This document shows, in pieces, positions 1 to 8,214 of a stretch of 64,000 nucleotides of DNA (position 1 is the first letter of the stretch; each line of letters opens with the position of its first letter). The position numbers and the translations under genes are program-made. The notes below the pieces were generated by a model. The model saw nothing but the letters and a program-made list of their open reading frames with translations. It was not told the DNA's origin and made no database searches. The stretch spans positions 1 to 64,000 of the forward strand of contig JAAFJX010000001.1 of the NCBI GenBank assembly GCA_013299045.1. The letters run 5' to 3'. The DNA comes from Cytophagales bacterium (GTDB taxonomy: Bacteria > Bacteroidota > Bacteroidia > Cytophagales > Bernardetiaceae).

Positions 1-1
1 A

Positions 2-196
2 GCAGGCGCAAAGTCCGTGCTGATGAGCCTCTGGAAAGTAGATGATGAGGCCACGCAAACGTTGATGACTGAATTTTATACCGCCCTACTCAAAGGCCAA
101 AGCAAGCGCCAAGCCTTCAAAACAGCTCAAACGAACCTCAAAAAACGCTTCCCAGAGCCTTACTACTGGGGTGCTTTTGTCATGGTGGGGGAATGA
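2..196 (+). CDS. CHAT-domain protein, C-terminal fragment
   Basis: This open frame enters from the left edge and stops with TGA at 194-196. It encodes the last 64 residues of a protein. The residues fit the C-terminal end of CHAT (caspase HetF-associated with TPR) domains: a GAKSVLMSLWKVDDEAT segment, a helix with EFYTALLKG, a KRQAFKTAQ helix, and a final PYYWGAFVMVGE, the usual 'P..WaaFvl.G' ending. CHAT domains are caspase-like peptidases often placed after TPR repeats; the catalytic His-Cys part would lie outside the window. The specific function cannot be judged from this tail. Confidence 0.85.
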   Translation, partial: AGAKSVLMSLWKVDDEATQTLMTEFYTALLKGQSKRQAFKTAQTNLKKRFPEPYYWGAFVMVGE

Positions 197-379
197 AAAT
201 TTCAGGAATTAAAACCAATGCTTTCCTTAATCCCCTTCAATTTGCTTGATAGTCCCCTATAAACACGCCCAGCTAATTTTTTGAACGTCAAGCGGTCTGA
301 CATTGAAATAATTTGGACAATAAGGCTAGAGAGCATTGCGCAGAAAACAATAGTTTTTGAAAAATAGTTTTTGAAACAT

Positions 380-409
380 TTGTATTTTTGTAAAGGATTC
401 TTACCTTTG
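380..409 (+). promoter_or_regulatory. rpsP promoter, Bacteroidota type
   Basis: TTG at 380-382, a 19-base spacer, and TACCTTTG at 402-409 match the Bacteroidota sigma-A consensus TTG-N17..23-TAnnTTTG. It lies 30 bases before the chosen rpsP ATG, so any translation start further upstream (for example at 371) would precede the transcript. Confidence 0.6.
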
Positions 410-439
410 CGGCTCTATTCAAATAATCTCTTTTCAAAA

Positions 440-961
440 ATGTCAGTAAAAATTAGACTCGCACGCAGAGGCCGCAAAAAAAAGGCCCTGTTTGATGTAG
501 TCATTGCGGACTCGAGAGCGCCACGTGATGGTAAATTTATCGAGAAAGTGGGTACATATAACCCACAAACGATACCAGCTACCATTGAACTTAAAGGCGA
601 CAGTATTCTCCAATGGCTTATGAATGGCGCACAGCCAACCGATACTGTTAGGGCTATGCTCTCTTATCATGGTATCATGCACCGTATGCACCTCCAAGTG
701 GGTGTGCGTAAAGGTTCTATCTCGCAAGAAACTGCTGACCAACGCCAAGCAGATTTTATGAAGAAGAAGCAAGACAAGCTCGCTAACCGTGTTGATGGTT
801 TGGCCAAAGCCAAAGAAGACGACCGCAAAGCCCGTTTGGCTGCCGAAGCTAAAGTGAAAGACAAACGTGCTGATGCCGTTCGTGCCAAAAAAGAAGCAGC
901 AAATAAAGTAGACACTACCCCCTCTGCAGAGGAAGTAAGCACACCTGCTACTGAAGAGTAA
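440..961 (+). CDS. rpsP: 30S ribosomal protein S16
   Basis: S16 is a small-subunit ribosomal protein needed for 30S assembly. The first ~80 residues carry the family pattern: [26 protein letters not shown], then [13 protein letters not shown], and a later [16 protein letters not shown]. The encoded protein is 173 aa, about twice the minimal S16 length, because it has a Lys/Ala/Glu-rich C-terminal extension, as is common in Bacteroidota. The ATG at 440 was chosen because homologs start MSVKIRL and because a good promoter lies between 380 and 409, inside any longer reading frame. A strong terminator follows, so it seems to be transcribed alone. Confidence 0.96.
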   Translation: MSVKIRLARRGRKKKALFDVVIADSRAPRDGKFIEKVGTYNPQTIPATIELKGDSILQWLMNGAQPTDTVRAMLSYHGIMHRMHLQVGVRKGSISQETADQRQADFMKKKQDKLANRVDGLAKAKEDDRKARLAAEAKVKDKRADAVRAKKEAANKVDTTPSAEEVSTPATEE

Positions 962-987
962 TATTTTTTTGCGTTGATTTTACAGCA

Positions 988-1022
988 AAAAGAGCTAATT
1001 TTAAATGATTAGCTCTTTTTGT
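988..1022 (+). terminator. rpsP intrinsic terminator
   Basis: A perfect 12-bp stem, AAAAGAGCTAAT (988-999) with ATTAGCTCTTTT (1008-1019), an 8-base loop and a following T run, 27 bases after the rpsP stop codon. Confidence 0.88.
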
Positions 1023-1083
1023 TTTCCCTTTAAGCCTTAGAAGTTTACCGTCTATTTTGAACTTTCGCTACCGACAACTCCAT

Positions 1084-1338
1084 TCATTTTTTAGAGTTGT
1101 TTTTCTGCCAGCCCGAAAAATAACTATACCAATTCTCCTGCATAAACTTCACGTATAGAGATTGCATAAGCATACTGGACTTCATTAAGTTCCCGAACTT
1201 ATGGCTGCTCTCTGTGCGGAAAGCGGCTTCCAGCACCTCAAACCATAAATTGACAAAATTTTTATCTTTGGCATCAGCCATACTTATAAGTTCTTCTGCT
1301 AACTCTTGAGGGGTTTTATGTTCTTTTTGTGCAGTCAT
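1084..1338 (-). CDS. Small hypothetical protein
   Basis: An 84-residue soluble, mostly helical protein beginning MTAQKEHKTPQELAEELIS and ending in a Lys/Asn-rich tail after WYSYFSGWQ. The ATG at 1338 is preferred over codons further upstream because it is preceded by AAGGAAA, a plausible ribosome binding site. The sequence has no signal peptide or membrane segment. Its pattern of amphipathic helices and a 'FGNLMKSSMLMQSLYVKFM' stretch recalls phasin or polyester-synthase accessory proteins only loosely; no family is assigned. It is convergent with rpsP and divergent from the GH3 fusion gene. Confidence 0.55.
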   Translation of the reverse strand: MTAQKEHKTPQELAEELISMADAKDKNFVNLWFEVLEAAFRTESSHKFGNLMKSSMLMQSLYVKFMQENWYSYFSGWQKNNSKK

Positions 1339-1582
1339 TTTCCTTGTGTGGGTTGTCTTGAATTGAATTTTGCGAATGATAAGCAATGTCATTCTATTTT
1401 GCAAGAACTTACCGACAATATTTTTTTGTTTTTATCTTTAACAGAGATAATCGCCGTTTCAATGCTGTAGTGGCGCAAACGATTTCCTAAATTCGCAAGC
1501 ACCTTTTCAAAAAACCAAGTTATTTTTATAACTTTGCGCCGAGCTTTTATGAAAAAAGCCCGAAATACTGACCTGCCCTAAA

Positions 1583-4500
1583 ATGTACAAGCAATTTATC
1601 AGTTTATTAGCCCTGTGGCTGTTTTTGGCCAACTGCACACCAGTTACTAGCCAGCAAGTAGGCTCAGCAGACCCTAAAACCCTACAAGACAGCTTAAAGC
1701 GTGTTAAAGATAAGCAAAAGTACGATGCCTACTGCAAAAAACGCGATGCCTGGACAGACAGTTTGCTCAAAACCTTGACTTTAGAGCAAAAAATTGGCCA
1801 GCTGTTTATGATTGCGGCCTATTCTAACCAAGATGAAACAGCTTATAAGCAAGTAGATTATCTGATAAAAAATTATCATGTAGGCGGCTTGATATTTTTT
1901 CAGGGAGGCCCTGTACGGCAGGCAGTTTTAACCAATCGCTATCAGAAGTTAGCTAAAGTACCTCTCTTGATTGGTATGGATGCAGAATGGGGGCTTGGTA
2001 TGCGCCTAGATAGCACCATTTCTTATCCACGCCAAATTGTGCTAGGTGCTTGCGGTAACAACCAACTCATTTATAACATGGGCAGAGATATTGCTCTGCA
2101 ATGCAAAAGGCTAGGCGTACATATCAATTTTGCACCAGCAATTGATGTGAATAATAACCCTAATAATCCCGTCATTGGCACACGCGCTTTTGGGCAAAAT
2201 AAGGAAAACGTAGCCGAAAAAGGGAGTCTTTATGCCCGTGGAATGCAACATCAAAACGTACTAGCAGTGGCCAAACATTTTCCTGGCCATGGCGATACGG
2301 ACAAAGACTCACATTACACACTTCCTGTCATCAATCAGCCCATAGAGCGCTTTAAGAACTTAGAACTGTACCCCTTCAAACGCCTCTTTCAAGACTCTGT
2401 GCAGGGGGTAATGGTAGCGCATTTGCAAATCCCGGCTTATGACAGTGCCCGAAATACCCCAACGACGCTTTCAAAACGTGTCGTTACAGAGCTTCTTCAG
2501 AAAGAAATGGGATACGAGGGACTTATCTTTACTGACGCAATGAACATGAAGGGACTTTCAGATTTTTATGGTGCGGGTGAGGCAGATTTGAAGGCATTTA
2601 TGGCGGGGAATGATATTTTGCTCTATCCAGGGGCAGTCGCAAAAGGTGTTGAGGCCATTCAAAAAGCACTTAAAGACTCTGTTATCAGCTTGGCAGACTT
2701 GGATAAACGTGTCCGTAAAATACTCAATGCCAAATACTTTGCTGGTTTGAATAAATACAAGCCCATTCCTCTCAAGAACCTACACACAGACCTCAACAAG
2801 GCTGTTTACAAAGGACTTTGTGAAGAAATTTATGAAAACAGCGTAACTGTTGTGCGCGATACACCTAAACTGCTGCCCTTCAATAACTTTGATAGTTTGA
2901 ATTTTGCATCTGTTGTTATTGGAAAAACCAAAAATAATCCTTTTCAAAAGATGTTGAGCAATTATGCCCGCTTTGAGCATTTTCAGCTAGCGGATAAAAA
3001 CTTCGCTGAAAGCAGCGCCAGCACTATTTTGAGCAAAGCGAGCCAGAAAAAAGTGGTGGTGGTGGGGCTTTTTGGGGTGGACATTAATAAGCCCTCTATC
3101 AATTTTGGTATCTCTGAGAGCTGTAAGGCTTTTATCAAGGCACTAAGCCAAAAAACAAAGGTCGTGCTAGTCGTTTTTGGCAACCCATACAGCCTCAAAT
3201 ACTTTGATGAAGTGCCTACGCTTGTGGCTGCTTACAACGATGATAAATTGATGCAAAATGCTGTGCCACAAGTGCTTTTTGCAGCCATAGGCACAAATGC
3301 CAAACTGCCTGTTACGGCTTCAGATGCCGCTCCAGAGGGTGCTGGCCTCAGCTACAAAAGCCTAAACAAGATGCGTTTTTCGGAAGTACCCGAGCGCGTG
3401 GGCATGAATTCGCAAAGCCTCAATGAGCGAATCAGATGGCTTACTTCGGAAGCCATGGCTGTTCGTGCCACTCCGGGTATGCAGGTTTTGGTGGCCAAAG
3501 ATGGTATGGTAATTTATAACAAAGGCTTTGGGCATTTTACTTATGAAAAGCAGGATACCGTCAATGAAAGTACTATTTATGACCTTGCCTCACTAACAAA
3601 GGTCGTTGCGATAGTGCCTGTTATGATGAAATTGGTTGAGGATAATTTAGTGGACTTAGATGCGCCCATCGTCAAGTATTTTCCTGACTTGGGCGGAACG
3701 AACAAAGCAAGAATTACTGTAAGGCAGCTGCTTTCTCATCATTCTGGGCTTCCTTCTTTGATGCCTACTTGGCATAAAAATGGTTTTTCGGCAGCCCAGA
3801 GCGAAGATTCTGACCACACCGACCATGAAGATACTGACACAACAGTCCTTAAATATTACAACAAAGCAATGACCATGCAAGACGTGGATAATCTGTTTTG
3901 GAATTGGTTAAAAAGTGTGCCCCTGCGCACCAACAAGGCGGGTTCGCCTATTCCGCGCTACGGCGATGTGAACTTTTATGTTCTCAAGCGCTTGGCAGAA
4001 GTTGTAACCAAGAAGTCTTTAGAAACACTGACTAATGACTGGTTTTATAAACCATTAGGTTTAGGTTCAATGACTTACAACCCTCTTGATTACTACAGCA
4101 GTGAGCATATTGCACCAACAGAATTTGATATGTTTTTGAGGAAAAAACTGCTGCGCGGTGAGGTGCATGACTATTCTACGGCTCTGCTGGGGGGGGTGAA
4201 TGGCAACGCTGGTGTCTTTAGCAAAGCGGCAGATTTGGCTATTTTGATGCAAGTTTTTTTGAACAAAGGAGAGTATGGTGGCAAGCGCTTTTTTAAGCCT
4301 GAAACCATAGCCTTGTTCAACAAAAAGCATTATGCCTACAATCGTCGTGCCTTGGGCTGGGACAAGCCCGTGCCAGGTAGCCGCATACCCGTAACCAACT
4401 GGGCATCTTTACAAACGTTTGGGCACACAGGATTCACCGGTACGTGCGTCTGGACTGACCCCAAACACAACCTTACGTACGTTTTTTTGTGCAACCGGGT

Positions 4501-4588
4501 TTATCCAAGCTATCAGAACAGAATGCTTATAGCCAAAGGCTTTAGAACCCGTATCCATGATAGCATCTATAAAGCCATAGCGCAATAA
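1583..4588 (+). CDS. GH3 glycosidase / beta-lactamase fusion lipoprotein
   Basis: This is a 1001-aa two-enzyme protein. The N-terminus MYKQFISLLALWLFLANC ends in a lipobox, so it is predicted to be a lipoprotein. Residues ~45-400 form a glycoside hydrolase 3 N-terminal domain of the NagZ type: KHFPGHGDTDKDSH near 230-243 carries the family His/Asp dyad, and FTDAMNMKG near 316 the nucleophile Asp. A GH3 C-terminal-like region follows. Residues ~620-1000 are a class C-type serine hydrolase (PF00144): SLTK near 669 (SxxK), YGDVN near 793 (YxN) and HTGFTG near 947. The combination suggests periplasmic cell-wall muropeptide processing; the beta-lactamase-like part may be a peptidase or esterase rather than a resistance enzyme. 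The gene stops 7 bases before the convergent dnaJ stop. Confidence 0.92.
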   Translation: MYKQFISLLALWLFLANCTPVTSQQVGSADPKTLQDSLKRVKDKQKYDAYCKKRDAWTDSLLKTLTLEQKIGQLFMIAAYSNQDETAYKQVDYLIKNYHVGGLIFFQGGPVRQAVLTNRYQKLAKVPLLIGMDAEWGLGMRLDSTISYPRQIVLGACGNNQLIYNMGRDIALQCKRLGVHINFAPAIDVNNNPNNPVIGTRAFGQNKENVAEKGSLYARGMQHQNVLAVAKHFPGHGDTDKDSHYTLPVINQPIERFKNLELYPFKRLFQDSVQGVMVAHLQIPAYDSARNTPTTLSKRVVTELLQKEMGYEGLIFTDAMNMKGLSDFYGAGEADLKAFMAGNDILLYPGAVAKGVEAIQKALKDSVISLADLDKRVRKILNAKYFAGLNKYKPIPLKNLHTDLNKAVYKGLCEEIYENSVTVVRDTPKLLPFNNFDSLNFASVVIGKTKNNPFQKMLSNYARFEHFQLADKNFAESSASTILSKASQKKVVVVGLFGVDINKPSINFGISESCKAFIKALSQKTKVVLVVFGNPYSLKYFDEVPTLVAAYNDDKLMQNAVPQVLFAAIGTNAKLPVTASDAAPEGAGLSYKSLNKMRFSEVPERVGMNSQSLNERIRWLTSEAMAVRATPGMQVLVAKDGMVIYNKGFGHFTYEKQDTVNESTIYDLASLTKVVAIVPVMMKLVEDNLVDLDAPIVKYFPDLGGTNKARITVRQLLSHHSGLPSLMPTWHKNGFSAAQSEDSDHTDHEDTDTTVLKYYNKAMTMQDVDNLFWNWLKSVPLRTNKAGSPIPRYGDVNFYVLKRLAEVVTKKSLETLTNDWFYKPLGLGSMTYNPLDYYSSEHIAPTEFDMFLRKKLLRGEVHDYSTALLGGVNGNAGVFSKAADLAILMQVFLNKGEYGGKRFFKPETIALFNKKHYAYNRRALGWDKPVPGSRIPVTNWASLQTFGHTGFTGTCVWTDPKHNLTYVFLCNRVYPSYQNRMLIAKGFRTRIHDSIYKAIAQ

Positions 4589-4595
4589 ACGTAGG

Positions 4596-5750
4596 TTACT
4601 GGAAAAACTCTTTCATGCGGTCAAAAAAATTCTTGTCGCCTTTTTTAGGGGTATTGCTAAAGTTAGGTGAAGTACGGAGTTTTTCAATGATGGTGCGTTC
4701 TTCTTTGGTGAGTTCTTGCGGAGTCCAAACGTGTATGTGTATGAGCTGGTCTCCACGTCCATAAGCATTGAGTTCAGGAATGCCTTTTCCTTTGATTCTT
4801 AGAACTTTACCACTTTGCGTACCAGGTTCAACGGTTATTCTAGCAAGTCCATCTATAGTTGGCACTTCCACGCTTGTTCCCAAGACGAGGTCTGGAAAAC
4901 TCAAGTTAAGTGCATAAAGTATGTTTTTGCCGTCGCGCTTCAAGAGTTCATCTTCTACCTCTTCTATGACGATGAGCAAGTCTGCCGGACGGCCTCTGCG
5001 CCCTGCACGTGGTGGGTAGTTGCCGCGCCCCGACATAGAAAGCTGTATGCCTTCTGTAACGCCAGCCGGCACTTTTATATCAATAGTTTCTTCCTTGCTC
5101 GTTACACCATCGCCATTACAAGCCATACAGCGGTTAATAATGCGTTTGCCAGAGCCGCTACAGGTAGGGCATACACTCTGCGACACCATCTGGCCTAGCA
5201 TTGTGTTTGTTACACGACGCACCTGCCCTGCACCTTTACAAGTGGCGCAATTTTCAATAGCTTTGCCATCTTTTGCACCTGTCCCATCACAGGGGTCGCA
5301 TACGTGTAATCGTTTAATTTTGATTTTACGGTCTGCGCCTTTAGCAACTTCTTGTAGTGTCAGCTTCAGTTTAATGCGTAAATCAGTGCCGCGTGGTGCA
5401 TTAGATTGCCGCCTTCCGCCGCCAAACATATCGCCGAAGGGAGAATCATCACCAAAAACATCTCCGAAGCGCGAAAAAATATCATTAATGTCTTGGTAAT
5501 GCCCAGCCCCACCACTTTGGGCAGCCTCATGCCCGTAGCGGTCGTAACGTGCGCGCTTGTCGCTATCTGATAACATTTCATAGGCTTCTGCAGCCTCTTT
5601 AAAATCTTCTTCGGCTTGTTTATTATCCGGATTTTTATCGGGGTGCAGTTTGATAGCCAATTTTCGGTAGGCTTTCTTTATATCGTCAGCGGTTGCGTTT
5701 TTACCTACACCGAGTATTTCGTAATAATCGCGTTTTTTGGACTGTGCCAT
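4596..5750 (-). CDS. dnaJ: Chaperone DnaJ (Hsp40)
   Basis: DnaJ stimulates the DnaK ATPase and delivers unfolded substrates. The 384-aa protein has the classic type I layout: a J domain ([23 protein letters not shown] in LHPDKNPDN) at 8-73, a Gly/Phe-rich linker ([17 protein letters not shown]), four CxxCxGxG zinc-finger repeats ([32 protein letters not shown]) around 150-220, and the C-terminal substrate-binding domain. It follows grpE on the same strand 69 bases downstream, the usual heat-shock pairing; dnaK is not in the window. Confidence 0.97.
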   Translation of the reverse strand: MAQSKKRDYYEILGVGKNATADDIKKAYRKLAIKLHPDKNPDNKQAEEDFKEAAEAYEMLSDSDKRARYDRYGHEAAQSGGAGHYQDINDIFSRFGDVFGDDSPFGDMFGGGRRQSNAPRGTDLRIKLKLTLQEVAKGADRKIKIKRLHVCDPCDGTGAKDGKAIENCATCKGAGQVRRVTNTMLGQMVSQSVCPTCSGSGKRIINRCMACNGDGVTSKEETIDIKVPAGVTEGIQLSMSGRGNYPPRAGRRGRPADLLIVIEEVEDELLKRDGKNILYALNLSFPDLVLGTSVEVPTIDGLARITVEPGTQSGKVLRIKGKGIPELNAYGRGDQLIHIHVWTPQELTKEERTIIEKLRTSPNFSNTPKKGDKNFFDRMKEFFQ

Positions 5751-5819
5751 AGTTTTATTCTGAATTCCGTTATTTTTTTCAAGTATGGGAAGATATTGTA
5801 ATCTCTAAGACTAACAAAT

Positions 5820-6392
5820 TTAAACCCCTACCACTACCTTTGCGAAGCGAACCACCTTATCGCCAATCATATAACCACATTCCACTTCCTCAACCACCTT
5901 GCCTTTTAGGGAGTCATCGGGTGCCGGAAACTGTGTAATCGCTTCGTGCAAATCCATATCAAACGTTTGGTCTTTGGCAGAAGGCATCTTTTTTAATCCT
6001 TTGGATTCTAATAACTTAAAAAGTTTATTGTGAATAAGACCCATGCCTTCTTTGAGTTGCTCAATGTTTTGTTCGGAAGCTGTAGTCATAGATTTTTGAG
6101 CGCGGTCAAAATCATCTAAAATCGGCAATATAGCCAGCAGCAAATCCTTTGAGGCGGTTTGTATGAGTTCTAATCTTTCTTTTGCATTTCTGCGTTTGTA
6201 GTTTTCAAAGTCCGAAAAAAGGCGTAAATACTTGTCCTTCATGGCCGCTAACTCATTGGCCTCAGTAGAGGTTTTCGGCACTTCAGACAGGCTATCTTCC
6301 TCTGAAACAGTTTCTTTGTCAGCATCTTGTGCATCTGCGGACGCAGACTCCGCCGCGTTATCGTCCAACGGCTTTTTATCGTTATCTTCCAT
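5820..6392 (-). CDS. grpE: Nucleotide exchange factor GrpE
   Basis: GrpE releases ADP from DnaK. The protein has an acidic disordered N-terminus, a coiled coil with YLRLFSDFENYKRRNAKERLEL, a four-helix segment with LPILDDFDRAQ, and the C-terminal beta domain ending HEAITQFPAPDDSLKGKVVEEVECGYMIGDKVVRFAKVVV, all family hallmarks. The ATG at 6392 gives 190 aa and starts at the usual acidic stretch. An in-frame ATG at 6467 would add 25 basic, hydrophobic residues and cannot be excluded. It is the first gene of a grpE-dnaJ pair; an inverted repeat upstream (6504-6528) may regulate it. Confidence 0.95.
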   Translation of the reverse strand: MEDNDKKPLDDNAAESASADAQDADKETVSEEDSLSEVPKTSTEANELAAMKDKYLRLFSDFENYKRRNAKERLELIQTASKDLLLAILPILDDFDRAQKSMTTASEQNIEQLKEGMGLIHNKLFKLLESKGLKKMPSAKDQTFDMDLHEAITQFPAPDDSLKGKVVEEVECGYMIGDKVVRFAKVVVGV

Positions 6393-6503
6393 TTTTTTGG
6401 AACTGTTGAATAAGGATTTGAAAAACTTTTTCAAAATATTGGATTTTGGAAAAAGTAAAAACAACATTAACTTTCACAATTCCGCTGCCAATTTGATTTT
6501 TAC

Positions 6504-6528
6504 TGACTAAATGACGCAATTTTAGTCA
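6504..6528 (-). promoter_or_regulatory. Possible operator upstream of grpE-dnaJ
   Basis: A perfect 8-bp inverted repeat, TGACTAAA (6504-6511) and TTTAGTCA (6521-6528), separated by 9 bases. The geometry resembles the CIRCE heat-shock operator (9-bp arms, 9-bp spacer), but the base sequence is unrelated to TTAGCACTC. On the minus strand it overlaps TAAAATTG (6517-6524), one mismatch from the TAnnTTTG -7 box, so a bound repressor could block transcription of grpE-dnaJ. Confidence 0.4.
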
Positions 6529-6789
6529 TTATGGCATATTTTACACGGGTTCTATAGGATTTATGGCACGGTCTTGGCCTAAAAAACTGACAGGGTTTTG
6601 TATCTTAAAAATAGAGCGATTGAAATGATATTCAGTGTTTTTCATGCTCTTTTGTAAATTTTCTAAAATAAAACCTAAATGGCATTCCTTTTGTAAAAAA
6701 AATCATGTTTTTTTGCCTTTCAAAAGCATCAACACATTCCCTTATTCACACAGCCTATCAATGATAAATTTGGGCAGCAACCAAGCAAT

Positions 6790-8145
6790 ATGGAGGATTT
6801 AAATACATCTGCCGAACGGACTACCAGCGAGAACATGATCTTTAAGATTTTGATTGTGGACGACGTGCCTAGCAATTTGTTCACGCTCAAAACCTTGCTT
6901 GAAGAGCGTTTTCCTGCCGACATCATTGAGGCGGGTTCTGGTTTTGAAGCCCTGGAAGTATTGATGCGCGACTCTATTGACTTGATTATCTTGGATATAC
7001 AGATGCCTGAGATGGACGGCTTCCAAACGGCTAAGCTCGTTCGTAGCCGCAAAAAAACCAAGAACATTCCCATCGTTTTTTTGACGGCTGCCTATAAATC
7101 TGAAGATTTCAAGAATAAGGGTTTTGCCTTGGGCGCAACAGATTACCTGACCAAACCTATTGACGACTATCAGCTCACGAACCGTATCAATGCTTATTTG
7201 AGTATTATTCGCCTCGAAAAGACCCACAAAATGGAGCTAGAACGCAAGGTAGAAGAGCGCACACGCGAACTCAAAGAGGCGATGAATCAGCTTCAGGATA
7301 GTAATGAAAAACTTGAGACAACGCTCAAAAAACTCAAAAATGCCCAAAGACAAGTAATAGCCCAAGAAAAACTAGCATCATTAGGCGAACTAACCGCTGG
7401 TATTGCACACGAAATCAAAAATCCGCTGAACTTTATCATTAATTTTTCGGAGCTTTCTAAAGATTTGCTCCAAGAGTTGGAAGACCTTGGCCAGAAGGGA
7501 GGCGGTACATGGGAAGCGCCAGACCAGGACAATCTGAACGATATTATACTAAACCTACGCGAAAACGCCGATAAAATTCACGAACACGGCAAGAGAGCAG
7601 ATAGCATCATCAACAATATGCTCATGCACTCACATGACAAAAAGGGCGTTTACCAAGACACACACATCAATACCATGCTTCAAGAGTATGCCAGTTTGGC
7701 TTACCATAGCACGCTGAACACCTACAAAGGTTTTGCGGCTACGATAGACCTTGACCTTGATGAGTCCATTGACCGTATCAAAATTATTCCGCAAGATATT
7801 GGCCGTGTGTTCTTGAATATGCTTAATAATGCGTTTTATTCCTTGCACAAGAAAAAACTCAAACTGGGGGACGACTACCAACCGCGTTTGCTTATCAAGA
7901 CAATCAATCTGGGCGATAAAATTGAAATTCTCTTCCGCGACAATGGTTTAGGGATTCCTGAAAAAATCATTTATAAAATTTTCAACCCTTTCTTTACTAC
8001 CAAACCGGCAGGCGAGGGTACTGGCTTAGGGCTTTCAATTTGTTACGATATCGTCAAGAATATTCATAAAGGCGATGTGCTTGTGGATTCTCAGATAGGC
8101 GAATCAGCAGAATTTAGTGTCTATTTGCCTTACAACAATTCCTAA
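6790..8145 (+). CDS. Response-regulator / histidine kinase hybrid
   Basis: A 451-aa cytoplasmic signalling protein with no membrane segment. Residues 17-135 are a CheY-like receiver (FKILIVDD, phospho-acceptor Asp69 in LIILDIQMPEMDG, FLTAAY, and Lys in DYLTKPID). A coiled coil of about 60 residues follows (KMELERKVEERTRELKEA). The kinase core contains the H-box GIAHEIKNPLNFI with His207, an N-box (VFLNMLNNAFYSL), the G1 box DNGLGIP, the F-box FNPFFTTK and the G2 box GTGLGLSI. The receiver-first order implies that phosphorylation by another kinase controls this kinase. TAAATTTG at 6765-6772 could be its -7 box, but no matching TTG was found. No dedicated partner lies next to it. Confidence 0.93.
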   Translation: MEDLNTSAERTTSENMIFKILIVDDVPSNLFTLKTLLEERFPADIIEAGSGFEALEVLMRDSIDLIILDIQMPEMDGFQTAKLVRSRKKTKNIPIVFLTAAYKSEDFKNKGFALGATDYLTKPIDDYQLTNRINAYLSIIRLEKTHKMELERKVEERTRELKEAMNQLQDSNEKLETTLKKLKNAQRQVIAQEKLASLGELTAGIAHEIKNPLNFIINFSELSKDLLQELEDLGQKGGGTWEAPDQDNLNDIILNLRENADKIHEHGKRADSIINNMLMHSHDKKGVYQDTHINTMLQEYASLAYHSTLNTYKGFAATIDLDLDESIDRIKIIPQDIGRVFLNMLNNAFYSLHKKKLKLGDDYQPRLLIKTINLGDKIEILFRDNGLGIPEKIIYKIFNPFFTTKPAGEGTGLGLSICYDIVKNIHKGDVLVDSQIGESAEFSVYLPYNNS

Positions 8146-8214
8146 AAATGGGTATGCTCTCGCATTGAATGCTCTTTTGATACGCCCTAGCGGAAGGAAA
8201 CTGTTTTTGGCGGG

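Noticed and set aside
371-439. Longer N-terminus of ribosomal protein S16
   Set aside because: It would begin before the likely transcription start, and the family start MSVKIRL is at 440.
5020-5499. 159-aa open frame antisense to dnaJ
   Set aside because: Lies opposite the zinc-finger region; Ser/Pro-rich composition typical of a shadow frame.
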